From the NCBI RefSeq assembly GCF_947179165.1, contig NC_077240.1:57546501-57610500 (forward strand): 64,000 bases of DNA. The letters run 5' to 3'. The notes under the pieces are model-generated. The model was not told the origin of the DNA, did not search any database, and saw nothing but the letters and a program-made list of their open reading frames with translations. This document shows positions 23,072 through 34,039 of this stretch, in pieces (position 1 is the stretch's first letter; every line of letters starts with the position of its first letter). The position numbers and the translations under genes are program-made. The DNA is from Solanum dulcamara. Lineage: Eukaryota; Streptophyta; Magnoliopsida; Solanales; Solanaceae.

Positions 23072-23517
23072 TGTAGACACAAAATTTTTATGGAACTCTA
23101 CAAGACTAATCCAATTTTAGTTAGGGTTCTTAGAGACTACCTTACACTAAACTCTAGTTCATGCCTATATAAAGGGTAATATATTTATAGAAGCATCTCG
23201 AAAATTTCATAAATTCAAGAAGCATTCACAAATAGATCAAGAAGTGGACAAACTCTTCTTGACAACCAATTACTTCAAGAATTTGAATATCCACAAAATC
23301 CTTTCATGAAGATTAAATAAATCTCAAGGTGGTTTACATCATCCTAGTTCAAAAAATACACCACTAACAACCCTCAAATCAGGCGGAAAACTTAAGAGAG
23401 AAGAATTAAAGAATAAATAGATTTGTACTCACAATCTGAATGAATAAAATTATTCTTTTTTATTTATTTTTTGATTGTAGTATAGTTTCTATATTTGAGA
23501 AAAAAATATTGCAAACA
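23072..23517 (+). repeat. 3' LTR of the insertion
   Basis: Begins TGTAGACACAAAATTTTTATGG and ends GAGAAAAAAATATTGCAAACA minus the final base, with TG...CA ends. The TSD ACATG follows. Confidence 0.8.
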
Positions 23518-23522
23518 ACATG

Positions 23523-24770
23523 TATGATGGATCCAAGACTTCGATTAAAATAGTGGTAGGAGACAAAAACCTTCCAATTGAAATGAGGTTGTACTAGAGA
23601 TCAACACTTAGACCATTACTATTTGCCTTGCTGATGGATGAATTTATGAGATATATTCAAGATGAGGTGCCATGATCTATGTTATTTGCAGATAAAATAA
23701 TTCTGATTGATAAGACATGCAACAAAGTTAATGCTAGGTTGGAGGTGTTGGAAACTAATTCTTGAGTCTAAATGGTTATGGTTGAGCAGGATCAAAATAG
23801 AATATTTGAAGTAAAAATTCAGTGATGCATGCATGATACATATATGGGAGTGAGGCTTGATGCACAGGCTATTGCCAAAAGATATAGTTTTAAGTACCTT
23901 AGGTCTTTAATCCAATAAACAAGGACATGGATGCTAATATCACAAATCATATCGGTGAGGTGTGGATGAAGTGGAGGCTTGCCTATGGAGTCTTTTGTGA
24001 TGAAAGGTACCACCAAACCTCAAAGGTAAGTTCTACAGTGAAGTAGTTAGACTGACTTTTTGTATAGGATGAAATTTTATTCAGTCAAGGACTCACATGT
24101 TCAGAAGATGTAAGTTGGAAAAATCAGGATGTTGAGATAGGTGTATGAGCGTACTAGGAGCGATAAGATTAAGAATGAGGATAGTTGGGACAAGGTGAGA
24201 GTGGCCTTCGTAGTGAATAAGATGAGAAAAGCGAAGCTGAGATGATTTGAACGTGTGAAGAGGAGATGAGTAGGTGCACCACTAAGGAGGTATGAGAGGT
24301 TGGATATAGTTGGTACGAGCATAGGTTGAGGTAGAGCAAAAATGTACTTGGGAGAGGTGATTAGATAGGACATTACACAACTTTAGCTTATTGAAGATAC
24401 AACCTTATATAGAAGGGCGTGGAGGTGGTGGAATAGGGTAGAAGGCTAGTAGGTAGTGGAGTATTGTCTTTCATTGTATTAGCATTTTTATATGGTATTG
24501 CTTTGGATTTGTATCATCATATGATATTTATTGTTTTTCGGTTATAACACAATTTTGTTGGTGTTAACATTTCTTTATTAGTTGCTATATTTTCTTCATT
24601 ATCATTTTTCCTTTTTATTCCTAAATTGATTTGCTGTAATAGATCGAAGGGTCCTCCGAAAGCACCCTCTCTACCTCAATGAGGTAGGAGTAAGCTACGC
24701 GTACACATTGCCCTCACAAATCCCCACTTGTGGTACTACACTGTTATGCTGTTATTTTTGTTGTCTCATA
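23523..24770 (+). pseudogene. RTE-type LINE reverse transcriptase, 3' fragment and 3' end
   Basis: Continuation of the LINE at 19078. The reading begins YDGSKTSIKIVVGD and includes RPLLFALLMDEFMRYIQ, then SMLFADKIILIDKT: the catalytic FADD box is FADK, one Asp lost. RFSFKYLRSLIQ-like text follows. Near 24120-24430 is the C-terminal block MRKAKLR, GTSIG*GRAKMYLGEVIR, DTTLYRRAWRWWNRVEG, typical of plant RTE LINEs. The tail 24640-24770 (CTCCGAAAGCACCCTCTCTA, then CCACTTGTGGTACTACAC) is the standard RTE 3' end shared with SINEs in Solanaceae. Stops throughout. Confidence 0.85.
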
Positions 24771-25335
24771 GTATGCTTATTTCTACTTAATGGTATCTAA
24801 GTTGTAATAAGAGTTTCTACTTCAGACCTTACTTAAACAAGAAGAACTTGAACTCCTCAATAAAAGTGCCAGACTAAAAATTTGTAAAGTCACGATCAGT
24901 GGGAACATCCGCCTGAACAATCTCAGCATGCTTTGTAGCTTAGGAAAGGTTTGAATTGGATTTCAATATTAATACTGTCAATGTATGCAAAGCATACTCA
25001 TTCACAATTACCAAAATTCTAGTATTAAACGTCTAGGTTGCCAAAATGCTTTAATAAAGAAAAGATATTATTAACAGAAGAACAATTTTTCATTTATGTC
25101 CTGTATTTTTACATAAGCTATGGATCACTGCGTTCCAAGCCAAGTGACACTACATTAGAAATCTGGACAACAATAACTCCTCCACACCCAAACCGTTCTG
25201 GAATACACACACAGCTAAGTAATCGAATACCAAATTAAGAAAAATTTAAGTGAAATGTCGAAGCTATCATTATATTTATCATACTAGTATAAAAAGTTCA
25301 CACTATTAGGCATTATGGGGAAGTGATGATAAATG
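24771..25335. other. Non-coding stretch
   Basis: No supportable gene. The ORF 25038-25238 (66 codons) has no recognisable feature. Confidence 0.45.
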
Positions 25336-25735
25336 TGTTTGTTAAATTTTTTTTTGATACAATCAACAACTACGTGTCAATTCCAAGCTAGTTGGGGTCA
25401 ATTCTGTATCGGCATATAAATCTCTCATCAGACTAAATGACTCAACGAACATTAGATTTTAAATAAACGTAAACATGTCAAACTTAAATCTTTAACTAAT
25501 TGTAATCCTTACATGTCTTTTTTCTTCCATTGTACCTAAATTCTAGAGACCGTAGGTCTTTCAAGACAATTTCTTTCCATGTTACTTCATTTCTACTTTC
25601 TCCTTTTAATACCTTCAATCACCAACCTATGGACCGGTGCATATGGAGGTCGACATGGAACATGACTAAGCCATGTCAAGCACCCTTCTCTCATTTCACC
25701 CTCTATGTTGTATGCATCTCTACCAAATGTGGTTA
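25336..25735 (-). pseudogene. LINE C-terminal end, minus strand
   Basis: In the minus sense the text ends with an A-run (plus-strand T-run at 25330-25346) preceded by TTGTTGATTGTATC and CCCAACTAGCTTGGAATTGA, the standard 3' end of plant RTE-like LINEs. Upstream on the minus strand it reads like the ORF2 C-terminus: EVTWKEIVLKDLRSLEFRYN with the HVDLHMHRSIG-type remnant of RRPPYAPV. It is a 5'-truncated insertion. The plus ORFs 25530-25742 and 25673-25867 are its shadows. Confidence 0.7.
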
Positions 25736-26179
25736 TTTTTAATCCTGATTTTTTATGACTGCAAAATCACACAAAACGTATTGTTATTCTCACCTTTATT
25801 GTGCAGTATTAAATGTGTAGCTAGTGTTCCTATGTATATCAATCTATCATGCAGTCTAAATTCATAACTTGATGCAAATGAATTAAAAGAAACTTGATCT
25901 TTATTACCTCTAATATCATGCGGTTTGTCCCAAAATTTTCAATTGTTATTTTCAATTAAAAATTGAGTATTGAAGTAAGATAAAAAGGCTGGAACCACAA
26001 ACTCAATAAACGAGAGAAATAATCAAATTTCTCGCATTTATTTCTCTAGCAGCATCGATACCAAATGCTAATATTACAGTACACCTTTTAAATCTTTTTA
26101 TACTATAGAATTTAAATTTTTTATAAAATTCCGTAGTCGATTAAACTAAGCTCTCCTACAACAATTTATTATTTAAGGT
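25736..26179. other. Non-coding stretch
   Basis: No gene or structured element recognised. Confidence 0.45.
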
Positions 26180-26862
26180 TAGCACTGATGTTTGGAAGCT
26201 GGGGAGAATTATACGTCATAGTTTAGATCAGATTCCTACAGGTTTGGCCAATATGGTGGAGTATCTAGAGAACTATACACCATGGATTTATTATTTTCCA
26301 GTCAGTTGGCATCCACCAGAAGGAGACATACTAAAATGCAACACAGATAATGGTGCATCCATACGCAATGCAGGGATACTTACATATGGCTTTTGTTTGA
26401 GGAATTCTGCTGGTGATCTAATATATACACAAGGAGAGGATATTCAGGAATGCACTAACATAGAGGCAGAGGCTATAGCTATAAGGGAAGAACGTGCTCA
26501 TCGTGTGGCATAAGGAATTACATTAGTCTGTTTGGAATCAAGCTCTCTAGTGCTACACAAAATTTTAACTATGGTGTGGGAAGTTCCCTAGAATATAGCA
26601 GAAATAGTTGAGGACATTCGAGACATGTCTCAAATGGGACAAGTTCAGATACAACACATACACAAAGAAGGTAATAAACTAGCAGACTTTCTAGCTAATT
26701 TGTTTTTTTTGATAATCCAGGCAGACTTGAGTTTAAATATTTTATAGAATTACCAAGTCAAGCTAGAAATATTCTAAGCATTGCCATACAACAAATCCCT
26801 ACTCTGAGATTTAAGACAAGGAAAATCATTGAGCATGGAGACGGGTTGAAGGGGAAACGATA
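26180..26862 (+). pseudogene. L1-type LINE RNase H domain fragment
   Basis: The reading from about 26190 (VWKLGRIIRHSLDQIPTG) through 26244-26513 gives SWHPPEGDILKCNTDNGAS with the first RNase H Asp, FCLRNSAGDLIYTQGEDI, NIEAEAIAI with the catalytic Glu, then after a stop LESSSLVLHKI, where the usual Asp of LETDSL is Ser, and HIHKEGNKLADFLANL, YFIELPSQARNIL. This is the C-terminal RNase H of plant L1 elements ('putative ribonuclease H protein'). Stops at 26511-26513 and near 26590 break it. RT and endonuclease parts are absent. It joins array-type sequence at about 26863. Confidence 0.8.
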
Positions 26863-26890
26863 GTTATATCATAGTAGCAGTCAAGAGAGG
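26863..26890 (+). repeat. Left part of an array unit, split by the next copia element
   Basis: GTTATATCATAGTAGCAGTC and following AAGAGAGG match the units at 32980-33005 and 33727-33755. The continuation is at 32192. Confidence 0.7.
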
Positions 26891-27228
26891 TGTTAACCAT
26901 ATGCAAGCTACCATGGTTAATAATTTGTTAGAGTTAGTTGAAGTTTGTTAGATGTTAGTTGTAGGTTGATAGTGACTTGTAACTAACTACTCAAACTCTA
27001 TAAATACAACTCACTCACACCACATGAATGATAAGTGTGTGTATGCACAATGTGACTATTGAGAGCAATGTGATCTTCTCTCCTTTTCTCTTCTTCTCTG
27101 TAACATCTCCTCTACTTCTTCTTCGTTTGCTGCATCTGCAGCTTCTCATCTTCTTCTTCCATCTTTCTTCTCGTCTAACTCATCTTGATTTATATAGTCG
27201 TCTAACAAGACTCCATCAATGATTATCA
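26891..27228 (+). repeat. 5' LTR
   Basis: TGTTAACCATATGCAAGC to AATGATTATCA. Contains a TATA box at 26999-27006 and a pyrimidine-rich CTTCTTCTTC segment near 27115-27165. Confidence 0.93.
26999..27006 (+). promoter_or_regulatory. TATA box of the 5' LTR
   Basis: TATAAATA, kept in the 3' LTR near 31960. Expected position upstream of the transcript start. Confidence 0.65.
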
Positions 27229-27240
27229 TGGTATCAGAGC
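27229..27240 (+). other. Primer binding site (initiator tRNA-Met type)
   Basis: TGGTATCAGAGC directly after the LTR. Confidence 0.93.
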
Positions 27241-27317
27241 ATTTGGTAAGATCCTAGAACTGGAACAAGCAGTTAAGTACTGAAAAAACGAGAAGTGCAG
27301 GTGCTCATCTCTGAAAG

Positions 27318-28370
27318 GTGTTTGAGTCGCAGTCAAGTTTCAGCATTCTCAGTTTTGAAGCAAGTTCAATGGTGAATCTAAGTGAAGCTGCAACTGGAAC
27401 ATTAGGTGCTGAGAACTTCAACTCAAACACAGCAGCATCTGAGCTGGTAATACCAAATATTGACCACAATCATCCTCTCTTCTTGCATCAAAATGATACT
27501 CCAGGTAGCTCATTAATTTCTCTTTAACTAGTTGGTTCAGAGAACTACGCGATCTGGAGTAGATCAATGAGAATTGGATTAATAGGCAAGAGTAAACTTG
27601 GATTCATTGATGGTAGATATTCTAAGTCTAAGTTTGGACCTGAGTTTTCTGATGTTTGGGAGAAGTGTAATGCTGTAATCCTCTCTTGGATTATGAATGC
27701 AGTTTGACCAGGATTGCTGGGGACTGTGGTGTATGGAGGAGATGCACACAAGGTTTGGTGTGATCTAAAGGAAAGGTTCAACAAGATAAATGGAGCTCAT
27801 GTGTATCAACTCCATAAAGAAATTCATGGTCTAAGCCAGGGAACCATGTCAGTTTCAGATTATTATACAAAACTAAAAGGCTTGTGGAATGAATATGATT
27901 CAATTATGCCTTGTCCAGGTTGTTCATGTCCTGAGTCTAAGAAGTTTCAAGATCATTATGAGTATCAAAGGTTACTAGAGTTCCTAATGGGACTAAATGA
28001 GACCTACTCTGCAGTTAGAGGACAGATTTTGATGCAGTCTCCAACTCCAAATTTGAACAAAGCCTTTTCCCTTGTCATGGAACATGAAAGTCAAAGGAAC
28101 ATAGCACACACTAACTATGAATCATGCCTTCCTAAACTAATGGAAAGTACTGCATTGTTTAGCCAAAAAGGGAGTGGTCATAGTGTTGGTAATGGGAATT
28201 CTGGTCATCAACCTGGTGGAGGTGGTGGTAATCTAATTAGAAGTCACTATGAAGCTCAGTTCAATCCTCAGAAACCACAAAAGTTTGTTATCACTGTGAG
28301 GTGTGTGGCTATAGAGGTCACACTGAGGAGCAATGTTTCAAGGTCAAAGGATATCCAGTTGGCTAGAGAT
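27318..28370 (+). pseudogene. copia gag, broken
   Basis: A likely start is the ATG at 27369 (MVNLSEAATG). The reading holds HPLFLHQNDTPGSSL, ENYAIWSRSMRIGLIGKSKL, and the UBN2 capsid core from 27714 (VWCDLKERFNKINGAHVYQL, LLEFLMGLNETYSAVRGQIL). The zinc knuckle CEVCGYRGHTEEQC is intact but in another frame than the capsid: a frameshift lies near 28285. Stops occur at 27523-27525, near 27704 and near 28364. The same family of gag is present at 35218 (the array relative), which carries a deletion. Confidence 0.88.
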
Positions 28371-29960
28371 CCAAGAAGAAAACTGGTAGTTCTACACCTA
28401 GCTCTAGTTCCTTTGCTAACCAAGTTACAGTTGCTCAAAGTGCAGGCTTATCACACAATGAAGAACCTAGTGCAGCATACAAGTCACCTGCAACTTTCTT
28501 CACAAAAGAACAATATCAACAAATAATGCAGTTACTAACCAAAGGCAGTGACACTAGTGGAGAGCATTCAGCCAAAGAAGCCACAGCAGGTAGAGTTTTA
28601 CCAACACTAGTGTCCAAATATGTGAATAAGGAGTGGATAGTTGACACAGGAGCCACTAAGCATATGACATCTCAGCTGTCATCACTAGATAAATGTACCT
28701 CAGTGTCTAAGCCTGAAAGAAGGCAGGTACTACTACCAACAGGAAAGGTTGCATTAATGTCTCATGTTGGCAGCACAAAAGTCTTTGGAGATCAAGTTAT
28801 TGACAATGTTCTCTTTGTTCCTGATTTCAAATGCAACCTCTTATCTGTGTCTTAACTAACTAAGGAGCTTCAATGTATGGTAGCCTTCTTTCCTGATTTT
28901 TGTGTCTTCAGGATCTCTACAGTGGACAGGTCAAGGGGATTGGTAGAGAAGATGAAGGACTCTACATTCTCAAGGAAGGCTTCTACCATACCGATCCTAC
29001 TCAGAGGAGATGCAGTACTTCTACTGCTCAAGCTTCTTCTACTAGTGTTGTATATGGTAGTAGTTCTGATTCCATTACACTGTGGCATAGCAGGTTAGGA
29101 CATGCTCCTATTGATGTAATAAGAAGGTCCTCTAGTCTTGCAGGAGTAGATATCTCTGACAGCTTACCTTGTACAGTGTGTCCATTAGCAAAACAAACAA
29201 AAGTTCCTTTTCCTGTAAGCAATCACACTTCAAAGGCACTCTTTGACTTGGTGCATTGTGATTTCTGGGGTCCATATAGAGTACCTACTCATAATGGAAT
29301 GAAATACTTTGTTACTATAGTAGATGACTACTCCAGATTCACTTGGCTATTTCTTCTCACAGCTAAATCTGATACTATAGTTGTGATGAGACATTTTTTT
29401 GCTCAAGTCCATAATCTATTTTCAACTTGTGTCAAAGTGATTAGAACTGATAATGGGACTGAATTCATGAGCACAGCCTTTTAGTCCATGCTTTCAACTC
29501 TGGGAATATGTCATCAAACCACATGTGCATACACTCCTCGGCAAAATGGTGTGGTTGAAAGAAAGCACAGAAATATCTTAAACATGGCAAGAGCCTTGAG
29601 GTTCCAGGCATCAGTACCCTTGCAGTTTTGGGGAAAATGTGTTACCACAGCTGTCTATATCCTTAATAGACTTCCATCTAAACTTTTGTCTTATAAGTCT
29701 CTCTTTGAGCTACTGTATCAACATCCTCCATCCCTCTCTCATATCAAAATTTTTGGTTACCTGTGTTATGCTACTTGTCCAGCCATCACAGATAAGTTCT
29801 CTCCTAGAGCCATACCTGCTGTGCTTATGGGATACTCTTTGTCTCAAAAGGGGTACCTCCTATATGATCTGCATACTAAGTCCTTGTTTGTGAACAGGCA
29901 TGTTGTGTTTAAAGAAGACATGTTCCCTTTTAGAGACTTTCAAACCTCATCCAATCCCAT
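28371..29960 (+). pseudogene. copia protease and integrase, few lesions
   Basis: The protease active site is DTGATKHM (about 28639-28662). The reading stops at 28853-28855 and shifts frame by 28900. The gag-pre-integrase block LWHSRLGHAPIDV and CPLAKQTKVPF leads into integrase with HCDFWGPY (first Asp), RTDNGTEF (second Asp) and NGVVERKHR (Glu), all catalytic residues kept. A TAG at 29482-29484 interrupts between the second and third. From 29488 the frame runs on through the integrase C-terminal core (IPAVLMGYSLSQKGYLLYDL). Two or three changes separate this from an open frame. Confidence 0.9.
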
Positions 29961-31838
29961 CTTTCCTATCTTAACTCTAGTACAACCTGATAATGATCAT
30001 CCCCCTACTAGCCTGTCATCTGCTGTTTCTCCTCAAGACTCTCAGCTACCACTTACTCCTGAAGACCATTCTCCACTTCCATCTCCTACATCAGTTCCTA
30101 CCAGAAAGTCCTCTAGATTAACCAAACCTCCTATATGGCTTCAGGATTTTGTTACTCAATCCAAAAGTCACTCTTGTCTGTTTCCAGTTTCTGACTTTGT
30201 TAGCTACAAACACTTATCTCCTTCTTACAGCTCCTATATCAAGACACTCACAGCTATCTCAGAGCCCTCTTCTTATCATGAAATTGCTCTTGACCCTCAG
30301 TGGATCCATGCAATGCAGCAGAAAATAGATGCCTCGATGGACAACAAAACTTGGAGTCTGGTAGATCTTCCTCCTGGTAAGAAGCCTATTGGCTACAGAT
30401 GGATTTACAAAGTAAAATACAAATCTACAGGTGAAGTGGAGAGGTATAAGGCCAGGCTAGTTGCTAAGGGTTATAGCCAACAGGAGGGGCTCGATTATGG
30501 GGAAACTTTCAGCCCTGTGGCCAAAATGGTTATTGTGAGATCCATCATAGCACTTGCTGCTTCAAAGGGTTGGCTCATCCATCAGATAGATATTCACAAT
30601 GCCTTCCTTAATGGTGATCTATTAGAGGATGTCTACATGACCATTCCTCCTGGGTTTGCTAGACAGGGGAGAACACTAAAGTCTACAAACTTCACAAGTC
30701 TCTATATGGTCTCAAACAAGCACCAAGGCAGTGGAACTTCAAGCTAACACAGTCTTTGCTTCAGTTAGGATTTCATCAAAGTCACTATGACTACTCACTC
30801 TTCACTAGACATGATAAACATGATATACTCATTGTGATGGTATATGTAGATGATCTTTTGATCACTGGTAGTAACCAGGATATCATCAGAGACACCAGAA
30901 AAGATTTACAGAAGGAGTTCAAGATGAAGGATCTAGGAGAGCTCAAATTCTTCCTAGGGATTGAATGTGACAGATCAAGCAAAGGGATCCACATATCTCA
31001 AAGGAAATATGCTCTTGAACTAATAGCTGAGTATGGTCTAGGGGGAGCTAAACCTGCAGCAACTCCCCTGGAACAGAATCTGAAGCTCACATCTATACAG
31101 TATGATGAGTGTATTGGAGGTACAGGTAATGAGGGACATGAAGATCACAAACTGTAGGATCCCAGCATGTACCAAAGACTAGTAGGAAGACTTCTATATT
31201 TGACCATAACTAGACCTGACTTAGCCTTCTCAATTCAGGTTCTGAGTCAGTTCATGCACTGCCCCAAAGAGTCTCACATGGAAGCTACATTAAGAGTAGT
31301 TAGGTACATAAAACAAGCCCCTGGTCTTGGACTACTAATGCCAGCAGAAGACACCAATAAGCTTCTAGCCTACTGTGACTTAGATTGGGGAAGCTACCTG
31401 GAAACAAGAAGGTCTGTAACTGGTTACTTGGTCAAGCTTGGTGGAGCCTTAATATCCTGGAAATCTAAGAAACAGGAGACTGTATCCAAAAGCTCAGCTG
31501 AAGCTGAGTTTAGGAGCATGGCTCACTGTGCTGCTGAAGTTACATGGCTTGTAGGGCTGTTTGAAGAACTTGGCATACATATTGAGCTTCCTATAACCAT
31601 GGTGTGTGATGGCAAAACAGCTATTCAGATTGCTGCTAATCCTATCTTCCATGAAAGAACCAAACACATAGACATCGATTGTAACTTTGTAAGAGAAAAG
31701 ATCAACCAAGAAATGCTAAAAACAGAATTCACACACACCAAGGATCAACTAGCTGACTTGCTCACAAAGAGTCTTGGCAAGGCACAACATCAGCTGCTGG
31801 TGAATGAGCTTGGAGTCATGAACTTGTTCAAACCATGA
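29961..31838 (+). pseudogene. copia reverse transcriptase-RNase H, few lesions
   Basis: RT begins in the ORF 29488-30747: [59 protein letters not shown] frameshift near 30690 moves to 30756-31157, with KSLYGLKQAPRQW spanning the shift, the intact catalytic YVDD (30843-30854) and KDLGELKFFLGIECDRSS. A TAG at 31155-31157 lies between RT and RNase H. RNase H (31167-31838) has YCDLDWGSYLETRRSVTG, SSAEAEFRSMA, CDGKTAIQIAANP and LADLLTKSLGKAQHQLLV, and ends just before the polypurine tract. It would copy element RNA into cDNA in virus-like particles. Confidence 0.92.
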
Positions 31839-31851
31839 GCTTGAGGGGGAG
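31839..31851 (+). other. Polypurine tract
   Basis: GCTTGAGGGGGAG directly before the 3' LTR; primes plus-strand DNA synthesis. Confidence 0.85.
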
Positions 31852-32191
31852 TGTTAACCATATGCAAGCTACCATGGTTAATAATTTGTTAGAGTTAGTT
31901 GAAGTTTGTTAGATGTTAGTTGTAGGTTGATAGTGACTTATAATTAACTACTCAAACTCTATAAATACAACTCACTCATACCACATGAATGATGAGTGTG
32001 TGTATGCACAATGTGACTATTGAGAGCAATGTGATCTTCTCTCATTTTCTCCTCTTCTCTGTAACATCTCCTCTGCTTCTTCTTCGTCTGCTACATCTGC
32101 AGATTCTCATCTTCTTCTTCCATCTTTCTTCTCGTCTAACTCATCTTGATTCATATAGTCGTCTAACAAGACTCCATCAATGAAGTTATCA
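31852..32191 (+). repeat. 3' LTR
   Basis: Matches 26891-27228 along its full length, ending AATGAAGTTATCA. TSD AGAGG follows. Confidence 0.93.
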
Positions 32192-32482
32192 AGAGGTAAT
32201 AAACAATACAAGATAATTTATTCATGCTCATTCAGGGTGGTAGGACAAAAAAAAGCACAAATCAGAGATCTTCTAACTTATATGGAGCTGAATCTGTCAA
32301 GAACACCTAAAAATTTCAATCGAATCAAAAGTGAATTGGAGTTTATATTAAAAAAAGATCTATTTACAAAAGACACTTCAGTTTACCAGAAAGTTGGACA
32401 CAAAGGTAAGTTAGTGAGAGCTTGGAGGACCATCGAAACTTATTACTATTGAACATTTTATACCCTCCAACTTGAGGGGGAC
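32192..32482 (+). pseudogene. Unidentified ORF fragment in array unit 1
   Basis: The reading through 32452 gives a lysine-rich sequence with the blocks GNKQYKIIYSCSF, KKAQIRDLLTYMELNLSRTP, NRIKSELEFILKKDLFTKDT and KLVRAWRTIETYY. The same text occurs in the following units (32992-33240, 33745-34010, 34555-34810), always between a gag start and the polypurine tract. I do not recognise it as any copia domain; it replaces most of gag and all of pol, so it may be captured host sequence. A splice-donor-like AAAGGTAAGT occurs at about 32402-32411 and in most other units. The purine tract CTTGAGGGGGAC at 32471-32482 ends the unit. Confidence 0.55.
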
Positions 32483-32750
32483 TATTAAAACATGGTATTC
32501 ACATGGTAGTTATGTTGTTAGTATTGTTACAAGTTGGTTAGATTAGTGGTTAATTGTACAGATGGCAAAGTAATTAGCTAGGCGGTTAGATTTAACTTTC
32601 ATTCTATAAATAATCAGCTCATGTACAGATAATGAAGTAGATCAATACAATCTCCATGTACAAAATATCTTCTCTAATAATTCTCTATGTAGTTCATTGA
32701 TCTCCATTGAAAAAGTGCTAAGTTTCAAGCTCTTAGTTCATCTTTTCACA
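32483..32750 (+). repeat. Array LTR a
   Basis: TATTAAAACATGG to CATCTTTTCACA, then CGGTATCAGAG. TATA box TATAAATA near 32605. Confidence 0.8.
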
Positions 32751-33244
32751 CGGTATCAGAGTAGTAGATCAACGAAATCTCTGTTTGATTGCTTAATTGA
32801 TCGAGTATTACGTAATCAAAGCTTGTTATTCTTCTGTATCAATGGCAGGAACAAAAATTGATGCAAATCATCCTTTGTTTCTTGGTACGACAGACACTCT
32901 AAGATCTGTCCTTATTTCGGTGAAACTTACCGGATCTGAAAACTATGGCTTATGGAGTATACCGATGTGAATTACGTTATATCATAATAACAGTCAAGAG
33001 AGGCAATAAACAATACAAGCTAATTTATTCATGCTCATTCGGGGTGGTAGGACAAATAAAAAAGCACAAATCAGAGCTCTTCTAAGTCATATAGAGCTGC
33101 ATCTATCAAGAACACCTAAAAATTCCAATCATAATAAAAGCAAATTGGAATTTATATTTTAAAAAAAGGATCTATTTACAAAAGACACTTCAGTTTACTA
33201 GAAAGCTGGACACAAAGGAAAGTTAGTGAGAGCTTGGAGGACTA

Positions 33245-33502
33245 TGGTAGTCACGTGGTAATTAGGTTGTTACTATTGTTACAAGTTGGTTAGATTAGAG
33301 GTTAATTGTACAGCCGGCAAAGTAATTAGTTAAGCGGTTAGATGTAACTTTCATTCTATAAATAATCAACTCATGTATAGATAATGAAGTAGATCAATAC
33401 AATCTCCATGTATAAAATATCTTCTCCAATAATTCTCTATGTAGTTCGTTGATCTCCATTGAAAAAGAGCTAAGATTCAAGCTCTTAGTTCATCTTTTCA
33501 CA
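33245..33502 (+). repeat. Array LTR b, 5'-truncated
   Basis: Starts within the LTR at TGGTAGTCACGTGG, lacking the first dozen bases; ends TCTTTTCACA. Intact primer site TGGTATCAGAGC at 33503-33514. Confidence 0.8.
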
Positions 33503-34039
33503 TGGTATCAGAGCAGTAGATCAAAGGAATCTCTGTTTGATTGCTTAATTGATCGAGTATTACGTAATCGAAGCTTGCTATTCTCCTGTATCAGTGGCAG
33601 GAACAAATATTGATGCGAATCATTTTTTGTTTCTTGGTACGACAGACACTCCAGGATCTGTCCTTGTTCCAGTGAAACTTACCAAATTTGAAAACTATGG
33701 CTTATTGAGTATATCGATGCTAATTACGTTATATCATAATAGTAGTCAAGAGAGGCAATAAACAATACAAGATAATTTATTCATGCTCATTTGGGGTGAT
33801 AGGACAAAAAAAAGCACAAATCAGAGATCTTTTAACTTATATGGAGCTGAATCTGTCAAGAACACCTAAAAATTCCAATCGAATCAAAAGAAAAGTGGAG
33901 TTTGTATTAAAAAAGATTTATTTATAAAAGACACTTAGGTTTATGAGAAAGCTTGACACAAAGGTAAGTTAGTGAGAGCTTGGAGGACCATCGAAGCTTA
34001 TTACTGTTGAATATTTTACACCCTCCAGCTTGAGGGGAG

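Larger units (their letters stand above)
19296..23517 (+). mobile_element. LTR-bounded insertion carrying two DCL2 fragments, TSD ACATG
   Basis: The outer ends are TG (19296, TGTAGACAT) and CA (23517, GCAAACA). The TSD ACATG is at 19291-19295 and 23518-23522, and removing the insertion restores the LINE reading frame. In order: an LTR start stub (19296-19362, plus), an LTR on the minus strand (19363-19762), a DCL2 fragment (minus), a spacer, a DCL2 fragment (plus), an LTR (plus, 22561-22949), a 122-bp internal piece with a purine tract, and the 3' LTR (23072-23517). No gag or pol was seen, so the element is non-autonomous and has transduced host sequence. Confidence 0.8.
26891..32191 (+). mobile_element. 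Nearly complete young Ty1/copia element, TSD AGAGG
   Basis: LTRs 26891-27228 and 31852-32191. TSD AGAGG at 26886-26890 and 32192-32196. The LTRs show about eleven substitutions and a 2-base indel over 338 bp (roughly 97 percent identical). Gag and pol are in copia order with fewer lesions than the other copia elements here. It is inserted in a unit of the LTR array that resumes at 32192, so it is younger than that unit. Confidence 0.94.
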
